Of a DNA stretch of 64,000 bases, positions 56,448 through 64,000 are shown one piece after another (positions within the stretch are counted from its first letter, which is position 1; each line of letters begins with the position of its first letter). A model generated the notes under the pieces. The model had not been told where the DNA came from. It searched no databases and worked only from the letters and a program-made list of their open reading frames with translations. The DNA is from Gammaproteobacteria bacterium (lineage in GTDB: Bacteria; Pseudomonadota; Gammaproteobacteria; Enterobacterales; Psychrobiaceae): the NCBI GenBank assembly GCA_013214945.1, contig JABSRT010000009.1, positions 127,070 through 191,069 on the forward strand, read 5' to 3'. The translations under genes and the position numbers were made by a program.

Positions 56448-56651
56448 CTACCGCCAAAATGGTTTTTGTATTTCAACGACGGCATCATGGCAACTAATGC
56501 CAATATCTCGCAATTGCTGGCAGGTTAATTGAGCCAACTGACGGCGCGTTCTGGCGTTTAGCCGCCAATGGTGCCAAACACTGAACACCAGCTGGCTTAG
56601 GTTCGCTACTTTAAGGCTAACATGATTTTGACTTACCGTTTGCTCTCTCAT
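56448..56651 (-). CDS. DUF1127 domain small protein (YjiS-like)
   Basis: A 67-residue basic protein with the DUF1127 core in its second half: WHHWRLNARTRRQLAQLTCQ, QLRDIGI and the terminal KPFWR. DUF1127 proteins are small Arg-rich proteins; in alphaproteobacteria some bind RNA or affect phosphate and RNA turnover, but the function here is unknown. AAAGGATC precedes ATG at 56649-56651. It is divergent from a GcvA-type LysR gene, a common pairing that suggests it is that regulator's target. Confidence 0.85.
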   Translation of the reverse strand: MREQTVSQNHVSLKVANLSQLVFSVWHHWRLNARTRRQLAQLTCQQLRDIGISCHDAVVEIQKPFWR

Positions 56652-56726
56652 GATCCTTTCCTCTTGATTGTTAACCTTACCTATACTCCGCCACTAACTT
56701 GGCACTGACAAACGAGATATTCCCAG

Positions 56727-56753
56727 CTATAGTTAAGAGAATCTTATCTATAG
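56727..56753. promoter_or_regulatory. Candidate LysR operator between DUF1127 and LysR genes
   Basis: Imperfect 27-base dyad: CTATAGTTAAGA (56727-56738), three bases, TCTTATCTATAG (56742-56753), with one mismatch between arms. It ends 11 bases before the LysR ATG, where an autoregulatory site is expected. Confidence 0.6.
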
Positions 56754-56764
56754 TGAGACGTGAA

Positions 56765-57718
56765 ATGACTCGATTGCCACCATTAAAATCACTGCAAGCA
56801 TTTCGCGCCGCCGGCAACTGCCAAAGTTTTAAAGTAGCCGCCACACAATTGCACGTGACCCCAACAGCGATTAGCCAACAAATTAAAACCTTAGAACAAT
56901 ACTTAGGTCTTTCCCTGTTTAAACGGTTGACCCGAGAAGTCGAATTAACCGCAGAAGGCCGACTATTGCTGCCGTTTATCGATCAGGCTTTTGTCAGTAT
57001 GGAAGATGGCATTGGCCGACTGGCGCTTGATCCTGAGCCCAATAAGCTCAGCATGACGGTATTACCCTCCTTTGCTGGGCGTTGGTTGGTGCCACGGTTA
57101 GGAAGGTTTCAGCAAGCATTACCTGAGCTTACAATCAGCTTATCGCCCAGTTTAGGTTTGATTAGCTTTGACAACAGCGATCTGGATCTGGCCATCCGTT
57201 TCGGACGAGGGCAATATTCAGGGTTAAGTTCACGCTTACTGCTAGAAGATTATCTGTTGCCGGTATGTCACCCAGCCTTAATTAATACAGAGCAAGCCGC
57301 TTTAACCCAATTGGTAAAATTGCCTTATCTGCGCGATGCTGCGCCAGACATGGAGGTTGCGTTAGCAGAGTTTCAACAAACATTAGGTGTGACCTTTGCC
57401 AAAGAGTCACTTTATCTCAGTGATTCAACCATGCTGGTTGAGGCGGTATTAAGCGGTCAAGGGTTTGCAATGTTACGCTACAGCCTAGTATACGAGCTGC
57501 TCGAACGCGGCCAGTTAGTTTGCCCTGTTAATAGCTACTTAAAATCGAACTACGATTTTTATCTGGTTGCGCCACCATTGCATTTTAAACGCCCTAAGGT
57601 CCAGAAATTCGAGTCTTGGCTGCGCAGTGAGCTCAAAGTAATAGCTAGTAGTTGGCACAAGTTTAAGCAACAACACTTAGCCAATAAGCCGCCAGTTAAT
57701 CATGATGCAGTAAAGTAG
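56765..57718 (+). CDS. LysR family transcriptional regulator, GcvA-type
   Basis: A 317-residue regulator. The N-terminal winged helix is RLPPLKSLQAFRAAGNCQSF followed by TQLHVTPTAISQQIKTLEQ and FKRLTREVELTAEGRLLLP; the GcvA group is indicated by PPLKSLQAFRAA and by the periplasmic-binding-like C-terminal domain (LSMTVLPSFAGRWLVPRLGR). I chose ATG at 56765; a longer frame from TTG 56699 runs through the operator dyad and adds an unlike sequence. It is divergent from DUF1127. The effector is unknown. Confidence 0.9.
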   Translation: MTRLPPLKSLQAFRAAGNCQSFKVAATQLHVTPTAISQQIKTLEQYLGLSLFKRLTREVELTAEGRLLLPFIDQAFVSMEDGIGRLALDPEPNKLSMTVLPSFAGRWLVPRLGRFQQALPELTISLSPSLGLISFDNSDLDLAIRFGRGQYSGLSSRLLLEDYLLPVCHPALINTEQAALTQLVKLPYLRDAAPDMEVALAEFQQTLGVTFAKESLYLSDSTMLVEAVLSGQGFAMLRYSLVYELLERGQLVCPVNSYLKSNYDFYLVAPPLHFKRPKVQKFESWLRSELKVIASSWHKFKQQHLANKPPVNHDAVK

Positions 57719-57868
57719 AAAACAACTAGAATTAAATAAAGGTTTATCGCGCGAACAATTGCTGTATCTTAAATATCAGCGTGTTGCGACTATTTTTAGA
57801 TTGGTATTTAGATAGTATATTTAACATCGATAACCACAGACTCAGTTAGGGATAGGGAAACAAAACGA

Positions 57869-60088
57869 TTGAATACTCTGAATTTTATTAGGAACTGGCT
57901 ACAATCGATCCCAACGATGATTCGCTCCATTTTAATGCTAAGTTTCATAAGCTTGGCTCTTTCTGGCTGCGATAGCAGCGCATGGAACAATCCGCACCCT
58001 AAAACAGCACCAGATAAACTAACGATGTATTCGGTGTTTAGCAATAAACCTAAGCATCTCGACCCGGTCCGTACTTATAATTTAGATGAAGCAACCTTAA
58101 TCGACCAAATCTACGAACCATTGCTTGAATATCATTACCTTAAACGTCCTTATCAATTGCAACCATTAACACTAATAAAAATGCCGACGGTCAGTTACCT
58201 TGATCAGCAAGGTCAAATATTAAAACCCGCGAGCAATGGTGATGTGAGCGAGCCTGCATATTCGGTCTATTCTTTTGAACTGAAAAAAGGGATTTACTAT
58301 CAGCCGCACCCCGCTTTTGCTAATAACGAACAAAATCAGGCGTATTATCGAGTCGGTAATAAAACGCAATATCAAGATTTTCAAAATTTAGATCAATTTA
58401 GCCAAATCGATACTAAAGAGCTGATCGCCGACGATTATATTTATCAAATTAAACGGATGGCAGATCCGACCTTGCACCTGCCCATTTGGGATCTGTTATC
58501 GCAATACATTGTTGGGCTAAAACCATTGCGTCAGCAAATAAAATCTATTCGAACTGACAATAATAAGCAGCAATGGATCGATTTAAGCCAGCTAGATTTA
58601 ACCGGTGTCACCAAAAATAACGACTACTCTTTTAGCATTAAGCTTAAAGGCAAATATCCCCAATTTAAATATTGGTTAGCATTCCACTTTTTTGCTCCAA
58701 TTCCAGTAGAGGTTGATCGTTTCTATCACTTACCAGGACTCGCTGATAAAAACATTAGCTTAGATTTTTACCCCGTTGGCACTGGTCCCTACATGATGAC
58801 CAAGCACAATCCAAATCAAGAAATAGTATTAAGCCGCAATCCTAATTATCACGATGATTTTTACCCAAGCTCTGGCAGCGATGACGATCAAGCGCAAGGT
58901 TTATTGGTCGATGCCGGTAAGAAACTACCTTTTATCGATCAAGTTAGTTTTCGGCTAGAAAAAGAGTCGATCCCAATTTGGACCAAGTTTTTGCAAGGCT
59001 ATTATGATCGTTCAGGCATCAGCAGTGATAGTTTTGATCAAGCGGTTAATGTTGGCGTTGAAGGCATTGGTTTAAGCGATGACATGCGCAAAAAAGGCAT
59101 CTCGCTGACCATGGCTATTTCACCTGCGACTTATTATTTCGGGTTTAATATGCTCGACCCAATTGTTGGTGGTAACAGTGAGAAAAACCGCAAACTGCGC
59201 CGTGCTATCGCGATGGTGTATAACGAGCAAGAGCAAATTTCTATATTTAGAAACGGCCGTGGCCAAGTCGCTCAAGATCCTTTGCCGCCAGGTATATTTG
59301 GCGCATATAAGGGCGGCGAACAAGGTATTAATCCCTATATTTTTGACTGGGATTCAACACAGCAGCAGCCAGTTACAAAATCCTTAGCTCAAGCGCAAGA
59401 AATGCTCGCACAAGCCGGATACCCGCAGGGGCGTGACAGTGTTACCGGCAAGCCATTGATCCTTAATTATGATACGACAGGCAGTAATAATGCCAGCCAA
59501 AACTGGATGATTAAACAGTTTAAAAAGTTAGGTATTCAACTTAATATTCGTTCGACCGATTACAACCGCTTTCAAGAAAAAATGGAATTGGGCAATGCTC
59601 AAATTTTCTCTTGGGGCTGGTTTGCCGATTACCCAGATCCTGAAAATTTCTTATTTTTACTCTACGGCCCCAATGGACGAGTAGGCAGCGGCGGCTCTGG
59701 CGTTAATGCCAGCAATTATGATAATCCGCAATACAATCGCTTATTTAACCAAATGAAAACGATGGCTGACTCGCCTGAACGTTTAGCGATAATAAAACAA
59801 ATGATCGATATTTATCATCGTGATTTACCCTGGGCATCGGGCTTTCATCCGCAATCCTTTGTCTTAAATAATCAGTGGATGAAAAACTATAAACCGCATG
59901 GAATTTCGCAGGCGACCCTTAAATTCCAAAATATTGATCCACAACTGCGAGAACAAAAACGCCAACAATGGAATCAGCCAGTACTGTGGCCGCTGGCATT
60001 AGTTTTGTTGGTCGTATTACTGGTGACTATTCCGGGCGTATTAGCCTACCGACGGCGTCAGACCATGGTATTAACCGATAACGAATAA
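57869..60088 (+). CDS. Peptide ABC transporter substrate-binding lipoprotein with C-terminal anchor
   Basis: A solute-binding protein of the DppA/OppA/SapA family (SBP_bac_5), unusually long at 739 residues. A lipoprotein signal ends at LALSGC (Cys 34), and the binding domain has YPVGTGPYMMTKHNPNQEIV, LRRAIAMVYNEQEQ and FSWGWFADYPDPENFLFLLY. Residues about 703-727 are a hydrophobic helix followed by RRRQ, which is not typical and suggests a second membrane anchor. The start is TTG at 57869 with AGGGA upstream; ATG at 57917 is an alternative. It heads a transporter operon with two permeases and a fused ATPase. Confidence 0.87.
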   Translation: MNTLNFIRNWLQSIPTMIRSILMLSFISLALSGCDSSAWNNPHPKTAPDKLTMYSVFSNKPKHLDPVRTYNLDEATLIDQIYEPLLEYHYLKRPYQLQPLTLIKMPTVSYLDQQGQILKPASNGDVSEPAYSVYSFELKKGIYYQPHPAFANNEQNQAYYRVGNKTQYQDFQNLDQFSQIDTKELIADDYIYQIKRMADPTLHLPIWDLLSQYIVGLKPLRQQIKSIRTDNNKQQWIDLSQLDLTGVTKNNDYSFSIKLKGKYPQFKYWLAFHFFAPIPVEVDRFYHLPGLADKNISLDFYPVGTGPYMMTKHNPNQEIVLSRNPNYHDDFYPSSGSDDDQAQGLLVDAGKKLPFIDQVSFRLEKESIPIWTKFLQGYYDRSGISSDSFDQAVNVGVEGIGLSDDMRKKGISLTMAISPATYYFGFNMLDPIVGGNSEKNRKLRRAIAMVYNEQEQISIFRNGRGQVAQDPLPPGIFGAYKGGEQGINPYIFDWDSTQQQPVTKSLAQAQEMLAQAGYPQGRDSVTGKPLILNYDTTGSNNASQNWMIKQFKKLGIQLNIRSTDYNRFQEKMELGNAQIFSWGWFADYPDPENFLFLLYGPNGRVGSGGSGVNASNYDNPQYNRLFNQMKTMADSPERLAIIKQMIDIYHRDLPWASGFHPQSFVLNNQWMKNYKPHGISQATLKFQNIDPQLREQKRQQWNQPVLWPLALVLLVVLLVTIPGVLAYRRRQTMVLTDNE

Positions 60089-60131
60089 TCACGATGCATT
60101 TTTCTCATCATTCATTAAAAGTAAGTTGACT

Positions 60132-61112
60132 ATGTTTACCTATATATTACGAAGAATATTGTATTCACTGCCAATTTTATTGGGGGTCAATGTACTGACC
60201 TTTGCGCTGTTTTTTTTGGTCAATAGTCCAGATCAAATGGCGCAAGTGCAACTGGGCGGCAAGCATATTTCTGCCGAAGCGGTCACGCAATGGAAAGTCG
60301 AACGCGGTTATGACAAACCATTATTTATTAACAATGATCCAGATAGTGAGGGTTTGCTCACCGATACGGTATTTTTTGAGAAATCACTCAAGCTGTTCGT
60401 GTTCGATTTTGGAAAATCAGACGAGGGCCGTGTTATCGCCCAAGATATAGCCCAGCGAATGTGGCCAAGTTTGGCGGTACAAATTCCGACCTTTATTATT
60501 GGGATCATCGTCAATATAAGCTTCGCGTTGATTGTCGTGATGTTTAGAGCCAGTTTGTTTGAAGTAGGCGCGATGATATTTTGTATCGTCGTATTTTCTA
60601 TTTCAGCAGTTTTTTACATTATTGGCGGCCAATTTATGTTTGGCAAGCTGTGGCACCTAGTACCAGTTTCAGGCTATTTACACGGTATTGAGGCGGTTAA
60701 GTTTTTGATCTTGCCAGTGATCATCGGTGTGTTATCCGGCATTGGCGGGGGCACCCGCCTATACCGCGCAATCTTTACCGAAGAAATTAATCGCGATTAC
60801 GTCCGCACAGCTCGCGCTAAAGGAGTGTCAGAGTTGTCGGTATTATTCAAACATTTACTGCCTAATGCGATGATCCCAATTTTGACCGGTATTGTCGTCG
60901 TGATCCCAACCTTGTTTATGGGCAGTTTATTAATGGAGTCATTTTTTGGTATTCCGGGTCTGGGCAGTTACACCCTTGATGCGATACAAGCGCAAGACTT
61001 TGCGGTTGTGCGTTCAATGGTATTTATAGGGTCAGTGTTATATATCATCGGGCTAATCCTGACCGATATCTCATATACCTTAGTTGACCCACGAGTGAGG
61101 TTATCATCATGA
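60132..61112 (+). CDS. Peptide ABC transporter permease (DppB/YejB-like)
   Basis: Inner-membrane permease of 326 residues. MFTYILRRILYSLPILLGVN is the standard DppB-type start, and the ATPase-contact loop lies in YVRTARAKGVSELSVLFKHL with LPNAMIPILT. The end VDPRVRLSS is typical. ATG at 60132 is chosen over an in-frame TTG two codons earlier. It overlaps the next permease gene by four bases (ATGA). The substrate is probably a peptide, judged from the whole operon. Confidence 0.9.
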   Translation: MFTYILRRILYSLPILLGVNVLTFALFFLVNSPDQMAQVQLGGKHISAEAVTQWKVERGYDKPLFINNDPDSEGLLTDTVFFEKSLKLFVFDFGKSDEGRVIAQDIAQRMWPSLAVQIPTFIIGIIVNISFALIVVMFRASLFEVGAMIFCIVVFSISAVFYIIGGQFMFGKLWHLVPVSGYLHGIEAVKFLILPVIIGVLSGIGGGTRLYRAIFTEEINRDYVRTARAKGVSELSVLFKHLLPNAMIPILTGIVVVIPTLFMGSLLMESFFGIPGLGSYTLDAIQAQDFAVVRSMVFIGSVLYIIGLILTDISYTLVDPRVRLSS

Positions 61113-62527
61113 AATTTACCATGCTCTACAGCGATGGCTTATTGTTTGTGTTAATTGTTGCGATATTTTGGTTGGTTAAAACAATTAGAACCAATCCACA
61201 AACGGCAAAAAAGTGGCGCTATGTGTTTCAAACACGCGTCGGCTGCGGATCTTTTATCATTATTGCTTTTTACTTGCTCATTGCGATTTTAGATTCAATT
61301 CATTATCGCCAAGCATTAACGCAGTCTCCAACGAACCCAGTAAGCACCGAGATTCACTACAGCAGTGAAGTGAAAAGTGTGCTCGACTTTATCTTAACGG
61401 ACGTCAAGGCCAATGTTGAAACCACTTACTCGGCCCCTTTTGCGCTATATTCTTTCGCCAAAGAAAACCAAACTGATTCACTGGGCCGAGTTTACCGCGA
61501 TTATGCCCGCTTAAAATATGCTGGCAGCCATATCGCCGATCCCGCTAACCATACCAATGACGTATTAGCACGCAGCGCCATCGCGTTAGGTCAAGGGGTA
61601 GTCATTTCATTACTGGTGGTCGGCTTAATAAATTTTCTGCTAAAACGAAAACCGAGTCAAACAACAAGTTATTTACCGCTTGTTACTATCTACTGCACCT
61701 TGTCCTTGTTAATCGTACTTAATACTTGGGCCATTCAACTCGGCGCGGTCTATCATATTTTTGGCACCGACAAAGTCGGTACCGACGTGTTTTATCAAGC
61801 GGTAAAGGCTATTCGAACCGGGGTACTTATTGGCACCCTTGCGACAATATTAACCTTGCCATTGGCCATTGGTTTAGGCATTAGTGCCGGTTATTTTAAA
61901 GGCCTCGTTGATGACGTGGTGCAATATGTTTATACCACCTTAAATTCAATTCCTGGGATCTTGTTAATTGCCGCATCAATCTTGTTAATCGATGTCTATA
62001 TTGAAACCCACCAAGCCAGCTTTAATTTGACCATTGAACGCGCCGATTTTAAATTTTTATCACTGTGTTTAATTCTCGGATTAACTAGTTGGACAGGTTT
62101 ATGCCGCCTGTTACGCGCCGAAACCCTAAAAATAAGCCAACTTGATTATGTGCAAGCCGCGCACGCCTTTGGTGTGCCACATCGCAAGGTAATTAGCCGC
62201 CATATTTTACCCAATGTCACTCATATCATTTTGATTGCGCTGGTACTTGATTTTAGCGCCTTTGTATTAGCCGAGTCGGTCTTATCTTATATCGGCGTTG
62301 GGGTTGATGCCTCGATGAATAGCTGGGGCAATATGATCAATGCCGCCCGCTCTGAATTGTCACGCGACCCAACTGTATGGTGGTCAGTCACAGCAGCCTT
62401 TAGCTTAATGTTCGTGTTAGTACTCGCCGCTAACCTATTTGCCGATGAAGTACGTGACGCGTTCGATCCTCGCATTGTTAAGGCAGGAATATTTGGGATT
62501 AAACGCAAGCAGGCACAGGAAATTTAA
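61109..62527 (+). CDS. Peptide ABC transporter permease (DppC/YejE-like), extended
   Basis: The second permease, 472 residues, well above the usual 280-340. The C-terminal part is a normal DppC/YejE permease with YVQAAHAFGVPHRKVISRHI (ATPase contact) followed by LPNVTHIILIAL, and the ending FADEVRDAFDPRI. The first 200 residues carry extra membrane segments and a soluble stretch (about 75-165) between helices. Whether this extension is periplasmic and interacts with the unusual binding protein is not known. Start ATG overlaps the preceding stop (ATGA). Confidence 0.87.
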   Translation: MKFTMLYSDGLLFVLIVAIFWLVKTIRTNPQTAKKWRYVFQTRVGCGSFIIIAFYLLIAILDSIHYRQALTQSPTNPVSTEIHYSSEVKSVLDFILTDVKANVETTYSAPFALYSFAKENQTDSLGRVYRDYARLKYAGSHIADPANHTNDVLARSAIALGQGVVISLLVVGLINFLLKRKPSQTTSYLPLVTIYCTLSLLIVLNTWAIQLGAVYHIFGTDKVGTDVFYQAVKAIRTGVLIGTLATILTLPLAIGLGISAGYFKGLVDDVVQYVYTTLNSIPGILLIAASILLIDVYIETHQASFNLTIERADFKFLSLCLILGLTSWTGLCRLLRAETLKISQLDYVQAAHAFGVPHRKVISRHILPNVTHIILIALVLDFSAFVLAESVLSYIGVGVDASMNSWGNMINAARSELSRDPTVWWSVTAAFSLMFVLVLAANLFADEVRDAFDPRIVKAGIFGIKRKQAQEI

Positions 62528-62528
62528 C

Positions 62529-64000
62529 ATGGCTTTATTAAGTATCAACAATCTCAGCATTGAACTTGCTCATGACCAGACCCAGCTAGTAAAGCAAGTT
62601 AGCTTTGATATCAGTAAAGGTGAAATTTTTGCCTTAGTCGGCGAATCAGGCTCAGGAAAATCGTTAACCGCATTATCAATCTTGAGATTATTGCCCGATG
62701 CATTAAAGATTAGTCACGGTAATGTCATGCTAGCCCAGCGCTCGCTATTTTCGATAACCGAACAAATGATGAATGGGGTTCGTGGTAAAGATATTGCGAT
62801 GATATTTCAAGATCCGCAAACCTCTTTAAATCCGGTCCAAACGATCAAACAACAAATTGGTGAAGTATTACGGATCCATCAAGGTTTAACACTTGCTCAA
62901 GCCGAGCCTCGCATTATTGAATTATTAACAGAAGTGGGCATTCCTGAACCACAAAGCAGGCTAAGCTGGTATCCCCATCAACTCTCCGGCGGTCAAAAAC
63001 AACGGGTAATGATTGCGATAGCATTGGCATGTAATGCTAAATTACTGATTGCCGACGAACCAACTACCGCGCTTGATGTGACAATTCAAAAGCAGGTATT
63101 AAGCTTGCTTAAAAAGCTCTGTAAACGACACCAGCTTGCGATGTTGTTAATCACCCACGACATGGGCGTGGTCTTTGAAATGGCTGATACTGTCGCGGTG
63201 ATGCGCCAAGGTAAAATTGTTGAGCACAACAACACCAAAGATTTTTTTAACGCACCACAACACCCCTATTCCCAACAATTGATAAACTCGCTGCCTGACG
63301 GTTCCTTTTTTACCAATCGTGCCAGTGAACAGCCTTTATTAGAAGTATCGAATCTGCATGTATGGTTCGAGCAGCGCAAAGGTTTGCTACAACGCGTCAA
63401 CAGCCATACAAAAGCAGTCGATGGCATCAGTTTTGTGATCAATAAAGGCGAAACACTGGCGTTAGTCGGTGAAAGTGGCAGCGGTAAAACAACGGCTGGC
63501 CAAGCAATTTTAAACCTAATTCATACCACTAAAGGCAACATAGTCTTTAACGGCAAAGTAACCTCGCAGCTGTCAGCCCGCAACTTTATGCCTTATCGCA
63601 AAGATATACAGGTGATTTTTCAAGATCCTTTTTCATCGATGAACCCGCGTATGACCATTAATGACATTATTGAAGAAGGCATGGTTAGCCTTAAGGTGGA
63701 ACCGGACAAACAGCAACGGCAACAGCAGATAAACAGTCTGATTAAACGCGTTGGCTTAGAGCCAGAACACTTAAATCGTTATCCCCATGAATTCTCTGGC
63801 GGTCAACGCCAGCGTATTGCGATAGCTCGGGCACTAGCGGTCAAACCAAAACTAATTATATGCGATGAGCCTACCAGCGCCCTTGATGTCTCGATTAGGG
63901 GCCAGGTCTTAGACTTGCTGTTAGAGCTGCAGCAAGAGCACGGCTTGTCTTACTTGTTTATTACCCACGATCTGTCGTTAATTCCGCAGCTCGCCCATAA
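62529..64000 (+). CDS. Peptide ABC transporter fused double ATPase (YejF/GsiA-like), incomplete
   Basis: The window ends inside this gene: 490 codons are visible and the C-terminus is missing. Two ABC domains are fused in one chain. The first has Walker A VGESGSGKS (about residue 38), signature LSGGQKQR and Walker B LLIADEPTTALD; the second has VGESGSGKTT (about 314), FSGGQRQR and LIICDEPTSALD. Each corresponds to a DppD or DppF half. ATG at 62529 lies one base after the permease stop codon. With the upstream genes this completes a YejABEF-like layout. Confidence 0.92.
   Translation, partial: MALLSINNLSIELAHDQTQLVKQVSFDISKGEIFALVGESGSGKSLTALSILRLLPDALKISHGNVMLAQRSLFSITEQMMNGVRGKDIAMIFQDPQTSLNPVQTIKQQIGEVLRIHQGLTLAQAEPRIIELLTEVGIPEPQSRLSWYPHQLSGGQKQRVMIAIALACNAKLLIADEPTTALDVTIQKQVLSLLKKLCKRHQLAMLLITHDMGVVFEMADTVAVMRQGKIVEHNNTKDFFNAPQHPYSQQLINSLPDGSFFTNRASEQPLLEVSNLHVWFEQRKGLLQRVNSHTKAVDGISFVINKGETLALVGESGSGKTTAGQAILNLIHTTKGNIVFNGKVTSQLSARNFMPYRKDIQVIFQDPFSSMNPRMTINDIIEEGMVSLKVEPDKQQRQQQINSLIKRVGLEPEHLNRYPHEFSGGQRQRIAIARALAVKPKLIICDEPTSALDVSIRGQVLDLLLELQQEHGLSYLFITHDLSLIPQLAH

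Overview
The window is a continuous stretch of chromosome from a marine gammaproteobacterium, most likely of the order Alteromonadales (Colwelliaceae or a relative). This is inferred from gene order and protein resemblance, not from a search. Several blocks keep enterobacterial or Shewanella-like order: ribF-murJ-rpsT, hemE-nudC/rsd, fkpA-slyX-yheV-yheS-yheU-prkB, moeA-moeB and astC-astA-astD. The DNA is moderately AT-rich, genes are tightly packed, and short inverted-repeat elements sit in several gaps. I see no tRNA, rRNA, CRISPR array, phage or transposase gene.

Layout. 1-8.5 kb is housekeeping: ribF (cut by the window edge), murJ, rpsT, the msrP-msrQ periplasmic methionine sulfoxide repair pair, yaaA, transaldolase, a small DUF3545 protein and uracil-DNA glycosylase. 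8.5-17.1 kb is the most distinctive part. A secreted trypsin-like protease is followed by two convergent operons that together match the accessory set of exosortase A (PEP-CTERM) systems: an AMP-forming acyl-CoA ligase, a PLP decarboxylase, the TPR lipoprotein PrsT, two alpha/beta hydrolases and an acyl carrier protein. The exosortase itself is not in the window.

17.3-29.9 kb returns to housekeeping: heme synthesis, NAD-RNA decapping/NADH hydrolysis, the sigma-70 regulator Rsd, a peptidyl-prolyl isomerase, a WD40 lipoprotein, an ABC-F ATPase, phosphoribulokinase-like PrkB and molybdopterin genes. 30-37.5 kb holds arginine succinyltransferase catabolism (astC-astA-astD), an HDOD protein, pabA and a Bcr/CflA-type exporter. 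37.8-46.2 kb is a mixed region: PilZ, RmuC, an HD hydrolase, MarR plus a HemL-like aminotransferase, GNAT, TrmK, a YeiH exporter and a TSUP exporter.

46.4-56.2 kb is a copper-handling island transcribed leftward: a small Cys/Met-rich secreted protein, a DUF411 protein, a CusCBA-type RND efflux pump whose adaptor ends in Met/His repeats, and a tandemly duplicated copC-copD pair. 56.4-64 kb has a LysR regulator divergent from a DUF1127 gene, then a four-gene peptide ABC transporter whose fused double ATPase runs off the end.

Non-coding structure includes two short tandem-repeat arrays directly at the 3' ends of msrP and trmK, three intergenic inverted-repeat (MITE-like) elements, a strong dyad before the LysR gene, and about eleven intrinsic terminators. 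Many start codons were moved from the longest possible open frame to internal ATG, GTG or TTG codons with better Shine-Dalgarno sequences or family-typical N-termini.
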